A stretch of 64,000 nt of DNA from Armatimonas rosea (GTDB taxonomy: Bacteria > Armatimonadota > Armatimonadia > Armatimonadales > Armatimonadaceae), in the NCBI RefSeq assembly GCF_014202505.1, contig NZ_JACHGW010000002.1:1426001-1490000 (forward strand), written 5' to 3'. The position numbers and the translations under genes were made by a program. Below are positions 1 to 7,621 of this stretch, piece after piece. Numbering within the stretch: position 1 is the first letter of the stretch; every line of letters starts with the position of its first letter. The notes under the pieces are model-generated. The model was given only the letters and a program-made list of their open reading frames with translations, was not told the DNA's origin and did not search any database.

Positions 1-313
1 CGGCGTGGAGAGCCTGGGAGGCGTCCTCTGCGACCTGGATGCGGGTGCGGACATAGTAGCCGTAGTCGCGCAGGGACTTCCGGGCGACATCGAGCGCCTG
101 CTCCGCGTGTTTCCAGCGTGCCTGGCGGATCGTGTCCATCTCGGGGGACGTGCCCTCGGTCGGGGGGACATGGGCCAGGAGGGTCATCTGCGCGCCGGTG
201 AGAGGAACCATGAGGCGCGCCGCTTGTAGCACCACATTGAGCGATGTCGGGGTGCAGTCTACCGGCACGAGGATCTTGGTGTAGGCGATTCGAAAGAGAG
301 GTTCTAGTTTCAT
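1..313 (-). CDS. Universal stress protein (UspA family), partial
   Basis: The 5' part of a gene that runs off the left edge; about 104 residues are visible. The N-terminus contains KILVPVD at residues 13-19, followed by a Ser/Thr-rich turn and an amphipathic helix (SLNVVLQAARLMV), the classic first strand and helix of the UspA ATP-binding fold. The family binds ATP or acts in general stress resistance in the cytoplasm. The diagnostic GxxxxGxxS/T ATP loop near the C-terminus is outside the window, so ATP binding cannot be judged. The start at 313 is preceded by GGAG at a normal Shine-Dalgarno distance. Divergence from a small Cys-rich gene is not seen: both lie on the minus strand, so the two could be cotranscribed. 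Family assignment is firm, specific role unknown. Confidence 0.8.
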   Translation of the reverse strand, partial: MKLEPLFRIAYTKILVPVDCTPTSLNVVLQAARLMVPLTGAQMTLLAHVPPTEGTSPEMDTIRQARWKHAEQALDVARKSLRDYGYYVRTRIQVAEDASQALHA

Positions 314-349
314 TTTGAGGCTCCAGTAAAGGTCGTTGATGGCTTGATT

Positions 350-586
350 TTAGGCCGGATCGGAGGGGAGAGAATCCGCAAAACGACGGATTCGGCGGCT
401 GGCGACGATCTTCAGGGCGCAGGCAGGGCAGTAGTGCTTCCAGGCCTCTTGCTCCTGGACGAAGAGCCAGCGGGGCGGGGCGGCAGGACTAGGACGAACA
501 CCGCCGAGCAACACCGGAACCGGCACCGAGGCCTCACAGCCTATGCCGTCACAGTGCAAGCAGCGTCCATCCGCAGTCCGACTCAT
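350..586 (-). CDS. Small Cys-rich (zinc-ribbon-like) protein
   Basis: A 78-residue reading frame with paired CxxC motifs: C9-x2-C12 plus C17 near the N-terminus and C53-x2-C56 near the C-terminus (HYCPACAL). This spacing is typical of a zinc-ribbon or rubredoxin-like knuckle, so metal binding is likely; function is unknown. The frame stays open further upstream, but that upstream part lies in a palindromic repeat. I choose 586 because TATGCT lies six bases before this ATG, matching the leaderless promoter pattern of the window. It lies 36 bases upstream of the usp start on the same strand, so the two may form an operon. Not assigned to a named family. Confidence 0.5.
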   Translation of the reverse strand: MSRTADGRCLHCDGIGCEASVPVPVLLGGVRPSPAAPPRWLFVQEQEAWKHYCPACALKIVASRRIRRFADSLPSDPA

Positions 587-598
587 GCTGTCAGCATA
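584..598 (-). promoter_or_regulatory. Leaderless -10 box of the Cys-rich gene
   Basis: TATGCT (593-598) followed by a six-base gap and the ATG at 586. Transcription would begin at or next to the start codon. Confidence 0.4.
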
Positions 599-670
599 AC
601 CGCTTCGACCGCTAAAACACCTCCTCGAAATGGCGGATTCTCTCTCCTCGGTTCCTTTTTCATGAATCGC

Positions 671-746
671 TCCGCCGCCGGTTGGAAACCGGCGTCTGCC
701 ATGGCGGAGGGACGACGCCACTGATGACGCCCAATTCCATTGGGCG
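671..746. repeat. Interspersed palindromic element, family F copy 1
   Basis: Carries the hairpin CCGCCGGTTggAAACCGGCG at one end and CGCCCAATtccATTGGGCG at the other. Read on the minus strand it aligns with 49816-49953, which has the same two ends in the same order but an extra 60-base inner hairpin. Lies between the Cys-rich gene and ribokinase. Confidence 0.75.
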
Positions 747-783
747 AACCAACGATTCGTGCAAAAGGCCCTCCTCGGTGCCG

Positions 784-798
784 TAAAATGCCCACATG
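784..798 (+). promoter_or_regulatory. Leaderless -10 box of ribokinase
   Basis: TAAAAT at 784-789, six-base gap, ATG at 796. No Shine-Dalgarno sequence is present in the gap. Confidence 0.55.
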
Positions 799-1704
799 AA
801 TCCAAAGCCAATTCTTGTTGTCGTCGGGAGCTCCAATACGGACTTGGTCGTCTCGGTCACGCAGATTCCCGCGCCGGGGCAGACTGTCTTGGGCGGCGCG
901 CTCCAGACCATCCCCGGAGGCAAGGGAGCCAACCAGGCAGTCGCGGCGGCGCGGCTGGGGGGCGGTGTCCGCTTTGTGGCGCGGCTCGGTGACGATGCCT
1001 ACGGGGCTCTGGCGCGGGAGGGGTTTGCCCGCGAGGGGCTCGACACACGCTTTGTCTTTGCGACACCAGGAGTGGCATCGGGGGTGGCGCTGATCGCGGT
1101 CGATGAGAAGACGGGCGAGAATAGTATCGTGGTCGCGCCCGGGGCCAATGCCTGCCTGAGCGCCGACGACATCGCGCTCGCAGCGGCCCGCGCTGCCTTC
1201 GACGGTGCCGCTGCCGTGCTTGTCTCCCTGGAGATCCCCGATGACGCGGTCTTTGCGGCGGTGGAGGCCGGCCACGCGCGGGGCATCCCGGTGATTCTCA
1301 ACCCCGCACCGGCGCGTCCCTTGCCCGCAGAGCTCCTGCAAAAAGTGACGATCCTCACGCCCAACCAGAGCGAGCTTACCCTGCTCGGAGGGAGCGAGGC
1401 GCTCTTACGTGCCGGGGTCGCGACCCTTGTCACCACGCTGGGCGCCGAGGGGGCGCGTCTGGAGCAGCTCGGAGAGGTGCCCCAGACCTTTGCGGCTCCC
1501 GCGGTGACCGCGGTCGATACGGTCGCGGCGGGGGACTGCTTCACCGGAGCGCTGGCGGTCGAGCTTGCCCAAGGTGCCTCCCTCCCCGATGCGATCCGCT
1601 TCGCCTGCGCCGCCGCCGCCCTCAAGGTCACCCGCCCCGGTGCCCAGCCCGGCCTGCCCTACCGTGCGGAGGTGGTGGCAAGGTACAATGCCCCCAATGC
1701 GTGA
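796..1704 (+). CDS. rbsK: Ribokinase (PfkB family)
   Basis: A 302-residue sugar kinase that phosphorylates ribose at O5 using ATP, feeding the pentose phosphate pathway; cytoplasmic. The N-terminal PfkB signature GGKGANQA is at residues 41-48, the substrate-binding NxD of the first strand appears in SSNTDLV, and the C-terminal signature DTVAAGDCF (241-249) supplies the catalytic Asp247 and anion hole; Ala instead of Gly in DTxAAGD is common in ribokinases. Length equals the family norm. The start is set by a -10 box ending six bases upstream. No rbs transporter or rbsR neighbours, so it probably serves nucleoside or ribose salvage. Other PfkB substrates cannot be excluded, but the GGKGANQA form favours ribose. 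The 3' end overlaps the next gene by a few codons. Confidence 0.9.
   Translation: MNPKPILVVVGSSNTDLVVSVTQIPAPGQTVLGGALQTIPGGKGANQAVAAARLGGGVRFVARLGDDAYGALAREGFAREGLDTRFVFATPGVASGVALIAVDEKTGENSIVVAPGANACLSADDIALAAARAAFDGAAAVLVSLEIPDDAVFAAVEAGHARGIPVILNPAPARPLPAELLQKVTILTPNQSELTLLGGSEALLRAGVATLVTTLGAEGARLEQLGEVPQTFAAPAVTAVDTVAAGDCFTGALAVELAQGASLPDAIRFACAAAALKVTRPGAQPGLPYRAEVVARYNAPNA
1684..1699 (+). promoter_or_regulatory. Leaderless -10 box of the GAF histidine kinase
   Basis: TACAAT at 1684-1689 inside the end of the ribokinase gene, seven-base gap, ATG at 1697. It selects 1697 over the in-frame ATG at 1688, which lies inside the box. Confidence 0.55.
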
Positions 1705-2890
1705 GGATCAGCTAGAGCGGCTCCAAGCTCAGGTGAGTGCGGTGGAACAGCTTCAAGGGGTCTCCGACCGTATCCACACGGAGATCCTTGCCAGCCAGAC
1801 CGGCGAGGAGGCCCTGCGCCAGTTCGCCGAGTCTGCACGGCAGCTCATTGGTGCCCAGTACTGCGCCATTGGCGTGGCACGCGCCGATGGCGCAGTACTG
1901 GAGGAGTTCCTCACCGCTGGGCTCACCCACGAGCAGGAGCGCGCCATCGGTGCCAAGCCACACGGTGTCGGGGTGCTGGGGCTGCTCCTCCACCGTGAGA
2001 CCCCCCTCCGGCTAGAGTCTCTCACCGCCCACCCGATGTCCGCGGGAATACCGGCCCACCACCCGCCGATGGAGAGCTTTCTCGGGGTGCCCATTCGCTA
2101 CGAAACGACGGTTCTCGGGAGCATCTACCTCACGGAGAAGCCCGGTGGCTTCACCGAGGCGGACGAGCGGACGATCCTGGCGCTCTCGATGCACCTGGCG
2201 GTCGCCATCCGTAACTGGCAGCTGCTCAAGCGCCAGCGAGCGCTGGTAGCCGGGCTGATCACCGCGCAAGAAGAAGAGCGCCGCGCAGTCGCCTACGATC
2301 TTCACGATGGGCTTACCCAGTATGTCATGGCCGCGCACATGCACCTCTCGGCGTTTCAGCGGGTGCACGGGACCGCCGACGATGACCTGATGCTGGGGCT
2401 GAAGTACCTCAAGGACGCCGTGGTGGAGTCGCGGCGGCTGGTCAATGGGCTACGCTCCCTGGCACTCGATGACATGGGGCTGGCAGGAGCACTGGCGCAG
2501 CTGGTCCAAGAGGAGAAGAGCCGCGCGGGCTGGGCGGAGGCGGACTTTCTGCACAATGTCGAGGGCGAGCGCTTCGCCACCCCCGTGGTGACCGCGCTCT
2601 ACCGGGTGGCACAGGAGGCGCTCACCAACGCCCGCAAGCACGCGGGGGCACGCCGGGTTCAGGTCGCCCTGCTCCGGGAGGACGAGACCCAGCTGACCCT
2701 GAGTGTCACCGACGATGGCCATGGGTTTGAGCCGGGGCGCTCCCACGCCGACGATAAACATATTGGGCTCCATGGGATGACCGAGCGGGTGCGCCTGCTG
2801 GAGGGGACGCTGCAGATCGAGAGCGCTCCCGGGCAAGGCACGCAGCTAACCGTGACCGTGCCCATTCCCTACCAAGAGGAAGAAGAGTGA
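1697..2890 (+). CDS. GAF-domain sensor histidine kinase, NarL/DegS type
   Basis: A 397-residue soluble kinase. Residues about 10-40 are a coiled linker, about 35-175 a GAF sensor domain (IGAQYCAIGVARADG, FLGVPIRY, GSIYLTEK), about 185-260 a HisKA_3 dimerisation domain with the phosphorylated His203 in AYDLHDGLTQ, and the remainder an HATPase with the N box EALTNARKHA and G boxes DDGHGF and GLHGMTERV. It has no membrane segment, so it should sense a cytosolic ligand or redox state. Its stop overlaps the GTG of the following response regulator, so the pair is translationally coupled and almost certainly cognate. The signal is unknown. Confidence 0.9.
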   Translation: MREDQLERLQAQVSAVEQLQGVSDRIHTEILASQTGEEALRQFAESARQLIGAQYCAIGVARADGAVLEEFLTAGLTHEQERAIGAKPHGVGVLGLLLHRETPLRLESLTAHPMSAGIPAHHPPMESFLGVPIRYETTVLGSIYLTEKPGGFTEADERTILALSMHLAVAIRNWQLLKRQRALVAGLITAQEEERRAVAYDLHDGLTQYVMAAHMHLSAFQRVHGTADDDLMLGLKYLKDAVVESRRLVNGLRSLALDDMGLAGALAQLVQEEKSRAGWAEADFLHNVEGERFATPVVTALYRVAQEALTNARKHAGARRVQVALLREDETQLTLSVTDDGHGFEPGRSHADDKHIGLHGMTERVRLLEGTLQIESAPGQGTQLTVTVPIPYQEEEE

Positions 2891-3573
2891 CGATGAGTGA
2901 GAGGTTTCGTGTCGTGCTGGTCGATGACCATGCCATTGTCCGAGGTGGTGTCAAGGCGATGCTCCGGGGGACGGAGTTCGAGGTCGTGGGCGAGGCGGCC
3001 TCCGGCGACGAAGGCATTGCGGTGGTGCAGGAGACCACGCCCGAGCTGGTCTTACTCGACATTCGTATGGCGGGCGGCGATGGCTTCAGCGCCCTCGTGG
3101 CGATTAAAGCTGCTCTGCCCAAGACTGTCGTGCTGATGCTCTCTACCTACGACAACCCGACCTACATGGCCCGCGCCGTCGCGGGGGGAGCAGCGGGCTA
3201 CCTGCTCAAAGGAATCGACCATGAGACCCTCCTGGAGGCCATGCGCGCCGTCCTCCGCGGCGAGCAGCTCCTCTCCACCCAGGACCTGATCCGCTCGCTC
3301 CGCGTGGTCGGGGAGTCGGTGCAGGCTGCGGACTTGATCGAGCCGCTCACCCGCCGCGAGGAGGAGGTGCTCAAGCTGGTCGCCACTGGGCTCCCCAACC
3401 GGGAGATCGCGGGTGTGCTCTTTATCAGCGAAGGGACCGTCAAGACCCATGTCGAGCACATCATCGGCAAGCTCGGGGTCTCGGATCGGGTGCAGGCCGC
3501 GGTCTGGGCCGCCCGTCAGGGCCTGGTGAGCGAGGCCGATCTGCCCAAGCTCTCGACCCACCACCCCCGTTAG
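2887..3573 (+). CDS. NarL/FixJ-family response regulator
   Basis: A 228-residue two-domain transcription factor. The receiver domain has the acidic pair in VLVDDHA, phosphoacceptor Asp58 in LLDIRM, the conserved Thr/Ser in LMLSTYD and Lys in YLLKG. The C-terminal LuxR-type helix-turn-helix (LTRREEEVLKLVATGLPNRE then GTVKTHVEHIIGKL) binds DNA. The GTG at 2887 overlaps the stop of the kinase; the ATG at 2893 is an equally good start and would drop two residues. Partner of the upstream GAF kinase. Regulon unknown. Confidence 0.92.
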   Translation: MTMSERFRVVLVDDHAIVRGGVKAMLRGTEFEVVGEAASGDEGIAVVQETTPELVLLDIRMAGGDGFSALVAIKAALPKTVVLMLSTYDNPTYMARAVAGGAAGYLLKGIDHETLLEAMRAVLRGEQLLSTQDLIRSLRVVGESVQAADLIEPLTRREEEVLKLVATGLPNREIAGVLFISEGTVKTHVEHIIGKLGVSDRVQAAVWAARQGLVSEADLPKLSTHHPR

Positions 3574-3627
3574 AGGGGGGGGGCTGGAGAGCGTCGCAGG
3601 CTCCGCTGTAAAGGGCGTGCCGCCCAT

Positions 3628-3675
3628 CCCCCTTCGCGAAGCCGGAGGGGGTCGCGAGGCACGAGCGGGGGGAGG
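3628..3675. repeat. Interspersed palindromic element, family B copy 1
   Basis: Contains the core CCCCCTTCGCGAAGCCGGAG followed by GGGGTCGC, a short variable loop and GCGGGGGGAGG. The same core recurs at 48818 and 50089. The surrounding 3574-3726 intergenic region holds only this and flanking GC-rich inverted repeats. Confidence 0.7.
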
Positions 3676-3726
3676 CAATACGCTGAGGGGGCAGGAAAAC
3701 GCCCCCCTCTTGTCGAAGCACTAGGC

Positions 3727-4905
3727 ATGCTCGCTGCGTTTCTCTGCCTTCTCCTGGCCGATCCCATCTCCTACCGCATCAGCCTCGCCGATGGCACTCG
3801 AACCACGGCGCGCTTGACCCTTCCCACCACCGCCGAGGGCGCGGTACAAGTGGACTCCGACGATACCCGCTCGGTGTTTCGGCCCTATGCGGTGAGCGGC
3901 GCGACCGCAAGTGTGGTAGGGAAGCTGACCCGCTGGGAGGCACTCCCCCTCAAGGGCGGCTGGCGGCTCCAGCGGCCCCAAGGAGGCGCGCTACCCCTCG
4001 ATGCCCCTCTGCTCACCTTCCACGACCTGCGGCTCTTTCTGGGAAAGCGCATCGAGGAGCTAGGGAGCAAGCCCCTGCGCTTCTGGCAGCTGGGCTACGC
4101 CAGCGAGCGCCCCGGCCTCGATCGGGTGGAGCTCACGCCCGCGGGAACCGAGTCGATGGTCGTGGGGACCAAGCGGGTGCTCGCCCAGCGCTACCGCGCC
4201 AGCATCAAGCTCTGGCTGACCGGAAAGACCCAGCGGAGCACGCTCTACCTGGGGCCGTCCGGCGAGCTCCTCCGGGCCGACCCGCCCTTTGTGAGCGCAC
4301 CGCTCCGGGCGGCCTCGCCCCTGACCAAGAGCGACGACGGCGTGCTGACCATGACCTATCGCGAGCCGGGCTACTCGCTCCGCGCGGAGCCCAAGGACGG
4401 TGGCTACACGATCCGGGCCATTGTCGATGGCCGCTCGCTCCCTGGAAGCGTGACAACCGATAGCAGCGGCAAGCCCCAGCGCATCGAGAATAGCTTCCCA
4501 GGAAAGCCGTTTGTGGGGCTGGTGGAGGCGCAGGAGCTGAGCTGGACCTTGGACGCTCCCCAGACCTCGCGGACGATCCTCCCCGACGACGACGCGCTCC
4601 CGCTCTTTCCGCCACAGCTCTTTGCCACGGCGCTCTGGGAGAAGGGCTTCCCGACCGTGGGCACCCAGCACGATGGCGTCCTGCTCCTGATGCACGATGG
4701 CCTCCCCGACGAGCTGACACTAGAGCGCCTCCCCGACCCGGCCGCGGGCCTGCACCGCTACCGCTTCACCGGCGATACCTTCAAGGCCGAGCTCATCACC
4801 GACGGCACGCGCCTACGCCTACTACGCCTCGCCGATGGCAGCCAGATTGTCGCCTCCGATGGTGAGTCGCTCCTGACAACCATCCCCGCACTCACCTGGC
4901 CGTAA
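3727..4905 (+). CDS. Hypothetical secreted protein
   Basis: A 392-residue protein that I do not recognise. A short hydrophobic N-terminus (MLAAFLCLLLADP) suggests a signal peptide with cleavage around residue 11-20. The rest is beta-rich with regular turn-rich segments (TPAGTESMVVGTKRVLAQRYRA, LYLGPSGELLRADPP), reminiscent of the DUF3108-like or outer-layer lipid carrier folds in which a substrate-like peptide is compared with a threshold, but no motif supports a name. It is a single gene between the two-component pair and a terminator. The stop codon TAA sits inside the stem of that terminator. Confidence 0.75.
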   Translation: MLAAFLCLLLADPISYRISLADGTRTTARLTLPTTAEGAVQVDSDDTRSVFRPYAVSGATASVVGKLTRWEALPLKGGWRLQRPQGGALPLDAPLLTFHDLRLFLGKRIEELGSKPLRFWQLGYASERPGLDRVELTPAGTESMVVGTKRVLAQRYRASIKLWLTGKTQRSTLYLGPSGELLRADPPFVSAPLRAASPLTKSDDGVLTMTYREPGYSLRAEPKDGGYTIRAIVDGRSLPGSVTTDSSGKPQRIENSFPGKPFVGLVEAQELSWTLDAPQTSRTILPDDDALPLFPPQLFATALWEKGFPTVGTQHDGVLLLMHDGLPDELTLERLPDPAAGLHRYRFTGDTFKAELITDGTRLRLLRLADGSQIVASDGESLLTTIPALTWP

Positions 4906-4921
4906 GCTTTACGGGGTTTTT
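4900..4921 (+). terminator. Rho-independent terminator
   Basis: CCGTAA-GCT-TTACGG hairpin followed by GGTTTTTC. The stop codon of the preceding gene forms part of the left arm. Confidence 0.7.
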
Positions 4922-5010
4922 CGGCTAGTACCCACTCTGGCACGGCCCCTGCATCTGTCTCTCTTCGAAGAGATTTTTAGTTTGAGTTAGGTGGATTGAG
5001 AATAATAAAG

Positions 5011-5040
5011 CGGCCCGGGTAGGACAACCTACCCGGGCCG
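5011..5040. repeat. Perfect 13-bp hairpin between convergent genes
   Basis: CGGCCCGGGTAGG, loop ACAA, then the exact reverse complement. There is no T tract on either side; it directly abuts a family A element. It could still halt transcription from both sides. Confidence 0.6.
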
Positions 5041-5050
5041 CGCCAATTTG

Positions 5051-5196
5051 GGCCGGGGGCTGGTCGGGGAATGAATGCCCCGGCAGAAGGTAAGGAGCGT
5101 CCCGAGGACGCGCAGAAACAAGCGCTCTCCGCGCCCACGGGGCGCTCCCTCCCCTGTGCCGGGGACTTTCAGCCCCCGGCAAATCCCCGGCCAGCC
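5051..5196. repeat. Interspersed palindromic element, family A copy 1
   Basis: Outer arms of GCCGGGGGCTG / CAGCCCCCGGC type enclose an inner pair GGAGCGTCCCGAGGACGCG and CCGCGCCCACGGGGCGCTCC. The inner blocks and the right end match the copy at 51447-51586 in the opposite orientation. It fills the gap up to the stop codon of fhs. Confidence 0.75.
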
Positions 5197-6831
5197 CTAC
5201 ATCACCCCGGAGATCTCACCGTCGTCGCTGAGGTGCATGTCCAGCGCGGCGGGGCGCTTGGGGAGGCCGGGCATGGTGAGGAGAGTCCCCGCGTAGGCCA
5301 CCACAAACCCTGCTCCTGCCGAGAGCTTGGCATCTCGGATCGTCAGCGTGTGCCCCACGGGGGCCGCCAGCTTCGTGGGATCGTCCGAAAAAGAGTACTG
5401 GGTCTTGGCGATACAGACCGGCAGGTTGCCGTAGCCACGCTTGGTGAGGTAGGCCAGCCGGTTCTTGGCCGCGGGCAGGAACTCGACCCCATCGGCGCGG
5501 TAGATCTCTTTTGCGACCGTCTCGATCTTCTTGCGAAGCGGCAGGCTATCGGGGTAGAGCGGCGCAAAGCTCGCGGTCTCGGTCGCCAGGGTCTCGGTTA
5601 CCAGCCGGGCCAGCACCTCGCCGCCCGCGCCACCGGCACCAAAGACATCCGAGAGCGCCACTTTCAGCCCATGTGCCTTGCAGAGTTTTTCGAGTGCCTC
5701 TTCCTCGCCAGGCGTGTCGGTGGGGAAGCGGTTGATGGCGATCACGACCGGGAGCCCGAACTTCTTGAGGTTCTCGGCGTGGCGTGCGAGATTAGAGAAG
5801 CCCGCCTCCAGCGCCACTAAGTTCTCGGCCTTGAGGCTATCGAGCGGGACGCCCCCGTGCATCTTGAGCGCGCGCAGGGTCGCCACGAGGACCACCATGT
5901 CGGGAGCGAGTCCGGCTTGCCGCATCTTGATATCGAGGAACTTCTCCGCCCCGAGATCGGCACCAAAGCCCGCCTCGGTCACACAGACCTCGCCCAGCGC
6001 CAGCGCGAGCCGGGTGGCGATCACGGAGTTGCAGCCATGGGCGATATTGGCAAAGGGGCCGCCATGGACAATCACGGGATTTCCCTCGATGGTCTGCACC
6101 AAGTTCGGCTTGAGCGCGTCCTTGAGTAGCACCGCCATCCCGCCCTCCGCCTGGATATCCGCCGCCGTCACCGGCTCATTGGTCTCGTCGGTGCCCACGA
6201 CAATCCGTGCGAGGCGCTTCTTCAGGTCGGCGTAGCCCTCCGCCAGGCAGAGAGTCGCCATGACCTCGCTGGCTGCGGTGATCTCGACCCCGGTCTCACG
6301 CGGAACCCCCTCGCTCTTGCCGCCGAGGCCCGTGATGAGCTTGCGGAGCGCCCGGTCGTTCATGTCCAGGCAGCGCTGGAAGCTGACCGAGCGCGGGTCG
6401 AGGCGCTTGGGATTGCCCGCTAGCAGGTAGTTGTCGATCATCGCCGCCAGGAGGTTGTTGGCCGCCGTGATGGCATGCAAATCCCCCGTGAAGTGCAGGT
6501 TGATCTGGTCGCTGGGCTCGATCCGCGCCTTGCCTCCCCCGGTCGCGCCGCCCTTGACACCAAAGACCGGCCCCAGCGACGGCTCCCGCAGCGCCGCGAC
6601 CGCCTTCACCCCGAGCTTGTTCAGGCCCATGGTCAGACCAATGGTCGTGGTGGTCTTGCCCTCGCCCGCGGGGGTGGGGGTGATCGCGGTCACCAGCACT
6701 AATTTTCCCTGCGGCCCACCCTTGCGCTTCTCTAAAACACTCAGCGGTAGCTTGGCGATCTGGCGGCCATAGGGCTCAAACTCATCGTCGGTGAGGCCCA
6801 GGCTGTGGGCGATCTCGGAAATAGGTTGCAT
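5197..6831 (-). CDS. fhs: Formate--tetrahydrofolate ligase
   Basis: A 544-residue cytosolic enzyme that joins formate to THF with ATP to give 10-formyl-THF, feeding purine synthesis and one-carbon metabolism. The nucleotide-binding loop TPTPAGEGKTTTTIGL lies at residues 52-67, followed by the conserved REPSLGPVFGVKGGATGGG block and the DINLHFTGD-like segment SDQINLHFTGDLHAI. Length is close to the 555-560 residues of characterised enzymes. A TAAACT box ends six bases before the ATG, again leaderless. It stands alone and converges on 3727-4905. Confidence 0.97.
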   Translation of the reverse strand: MQPISEIAHSLGLTDDEFEPYGRQIAKLPLSVLEKRKGGPQGKLVLVTAITPTPAGEGKTTTTIGLTMGLNKLGVKAVAALREPSLGPVFGVKGGATGGGKARIEPSDQINLHFTGDLHAITAANNLLAAMIDNYLLAGNPKRLDPRSVSFQRCLDMNDRALRKLITGLGGKSEGVPRETGVEITAASEVMATLCLAEGYADLKKRLARIVVGTDETNEPVTAADIQAEGGMAVLLKDALKPNLVQTIEGNPVIVHGGPFANIAHGCNSVIATRLALALGEVCVTEAGFGADLGAEKFLDIKMRQAGLAPDMVVLVATLRALKMHGGVPLDSLKAENLVALEAGFSNLARHAENLKKFGLPVVIAINRFPTDTPGEEEALEKLCKAHGLKVALSDVFGAGGAGGEVLARLVTETLATETASFAPLYPDSLPLRKKIETVAKEIYRADGVEFLPAAKNRLAYLTKRGYGNLPVCIAKTQYSFSDDPTKLAAPVGHTLTIRDAKLSAGAGFVVAYAGTLLTMPGLPKRPAALDMHLSDDGEISGVM

Positions 6832-6843
6832 GGAAAGAGTTTA
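6829..6843 (-). promoter_or_regulatory. Leaderless -10 box of fhs
   Basis: TAAACT at 6838-6843 on the minus strand, six-base gap, ATG at 6831. Confidence 0.5.
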
Positions 6844-6883
6844 CCCGTTGCAACTTTCCTGTGCGCCACGCGACTGAAAGTGC

Positions 6884-7597
6884 ATGAAAAACCGCTGGCC
6901 GTTGTTGATGTTGTTAGTGCTTGTCGGATGCAGGGGCGTCCCCACAAAAGTCTCCAAACCAAACCTGCGCCTGCTCCAGCAGGGCGATGCATGGAACTTC
7001 AAGGAAGTCCCCGAGCTAGACTGGCAGGAGACCTACCGCTATGAGATCGTCACGGCCTCTGCCCCGAATCCCCAGGGCGTGCGGAGCCTGGTGCTGCGGA
7101 TTACCCACCGCTACTGGGGAGCGCTCCCGGGCTACCAGAAGGACTGGCAAACACGCTCCTGCGACTACTCCCTCCAGCAGAGCGCGACCGGCGCGATCCA
7201 GTGGGGGGACGCGGTGAGTGATGGGCGTGGCTACTTGGATGGTGTCATCACCAGCTTTCCCCTCATGGTTCCCTCGCCGCTTGTCGCGGGGCAGACCTTC
7301 GACTCGGGGGCAAAGAGCTGGGGAACGGGGAACGGGACGGAACGGCAGACGGCGCGGGTTGTGGGGCAGGAGCAGATCAGCACGCGGCTGGGGAACTTCA
7401 AGGCATGGCGCATCGACTCCGAGCGGACACTCACCAAAGACGATGGCAAGGTCACCCTGATCGAGCGCTGGACCGACTGGTACGATAGCGATAAGTGGCT
7501 CCTCAAGCGCACCTACCAGGCCGATGCGCCAGATGACAAGCTGGTACACACACTCAGCACCTTTGTGGGACAAGCGGGGCTCCAGCAGGTGAAGTAG
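6884..7597 (+). CDS. Hypothetical lipoprotein
   Basis: A 237-residue protein with a lipoprotein signal: a charged start, a hydrophobic run and the lipobox LVGC with Cys at residue 16. The mature part is beta-rich and Trp-rich (WNFKEVPELDWQETYRY, RWTDWYDSDKWLLKR). The pattern of paired strands and the phrase TRLGNFKAWRIDSER resemble DUF3108-like periplasmic proteins, but I cannot name a family with confidence. It is divergent from fhs with a 52-base gap and is followed 21 bases later by the hydrolase gene. Confidence 0.75.
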   Translation: MKNRWPLLMLLVLVGCRGVPTKVSKPNLRLLQQGDAWNFKEVPELDWQETYRYEIVTASAPNPQGVRSLVLRITHRYWGALPGYQKDWQTRSCDYSLQQSATGAIQWGDAVSDGRGYLDGVITSFPLMVPSPLVAGQTFDSGAKSWGTGNGTERQTARVVGQEQISTRLGNFKAWRIDSERTLTKDDGKVTLIERWTDWYDSDKWLLKRTYQADAPDDKLVHTLSTFVGQAGLQQVK

Positions 7598-7606
7598 CAG
7601 GGCAGG

Positions 7607-7621
7607 TACAATGCCCGCATG
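7607..7621 (+). promoter_or_regulatory. Leaderless -10 box of the serine hydrolase
   Basis: GGTACAAT ending at 7612, spacer GCCCGC, ATG at 7619. One of the cleanest examples in the window. Confidence 0.6.

Noticed and set aside
587-811. N-terminal extension of the Cys-rich minus-strand frame to 153 codons
   Set aside because: The added part is palindromic repeat sequence; the leaderless box places the start at 586.
5011-5040. Rho-independent terminator
   Set aside because: A strong hairpin but with no T tract on either strand, so listed as a hairpin only.
5071-5820. Plus-strand frame starting within the family A element
   Set aside because: Runs antisense to fhs and starts within a repeat; no domain.
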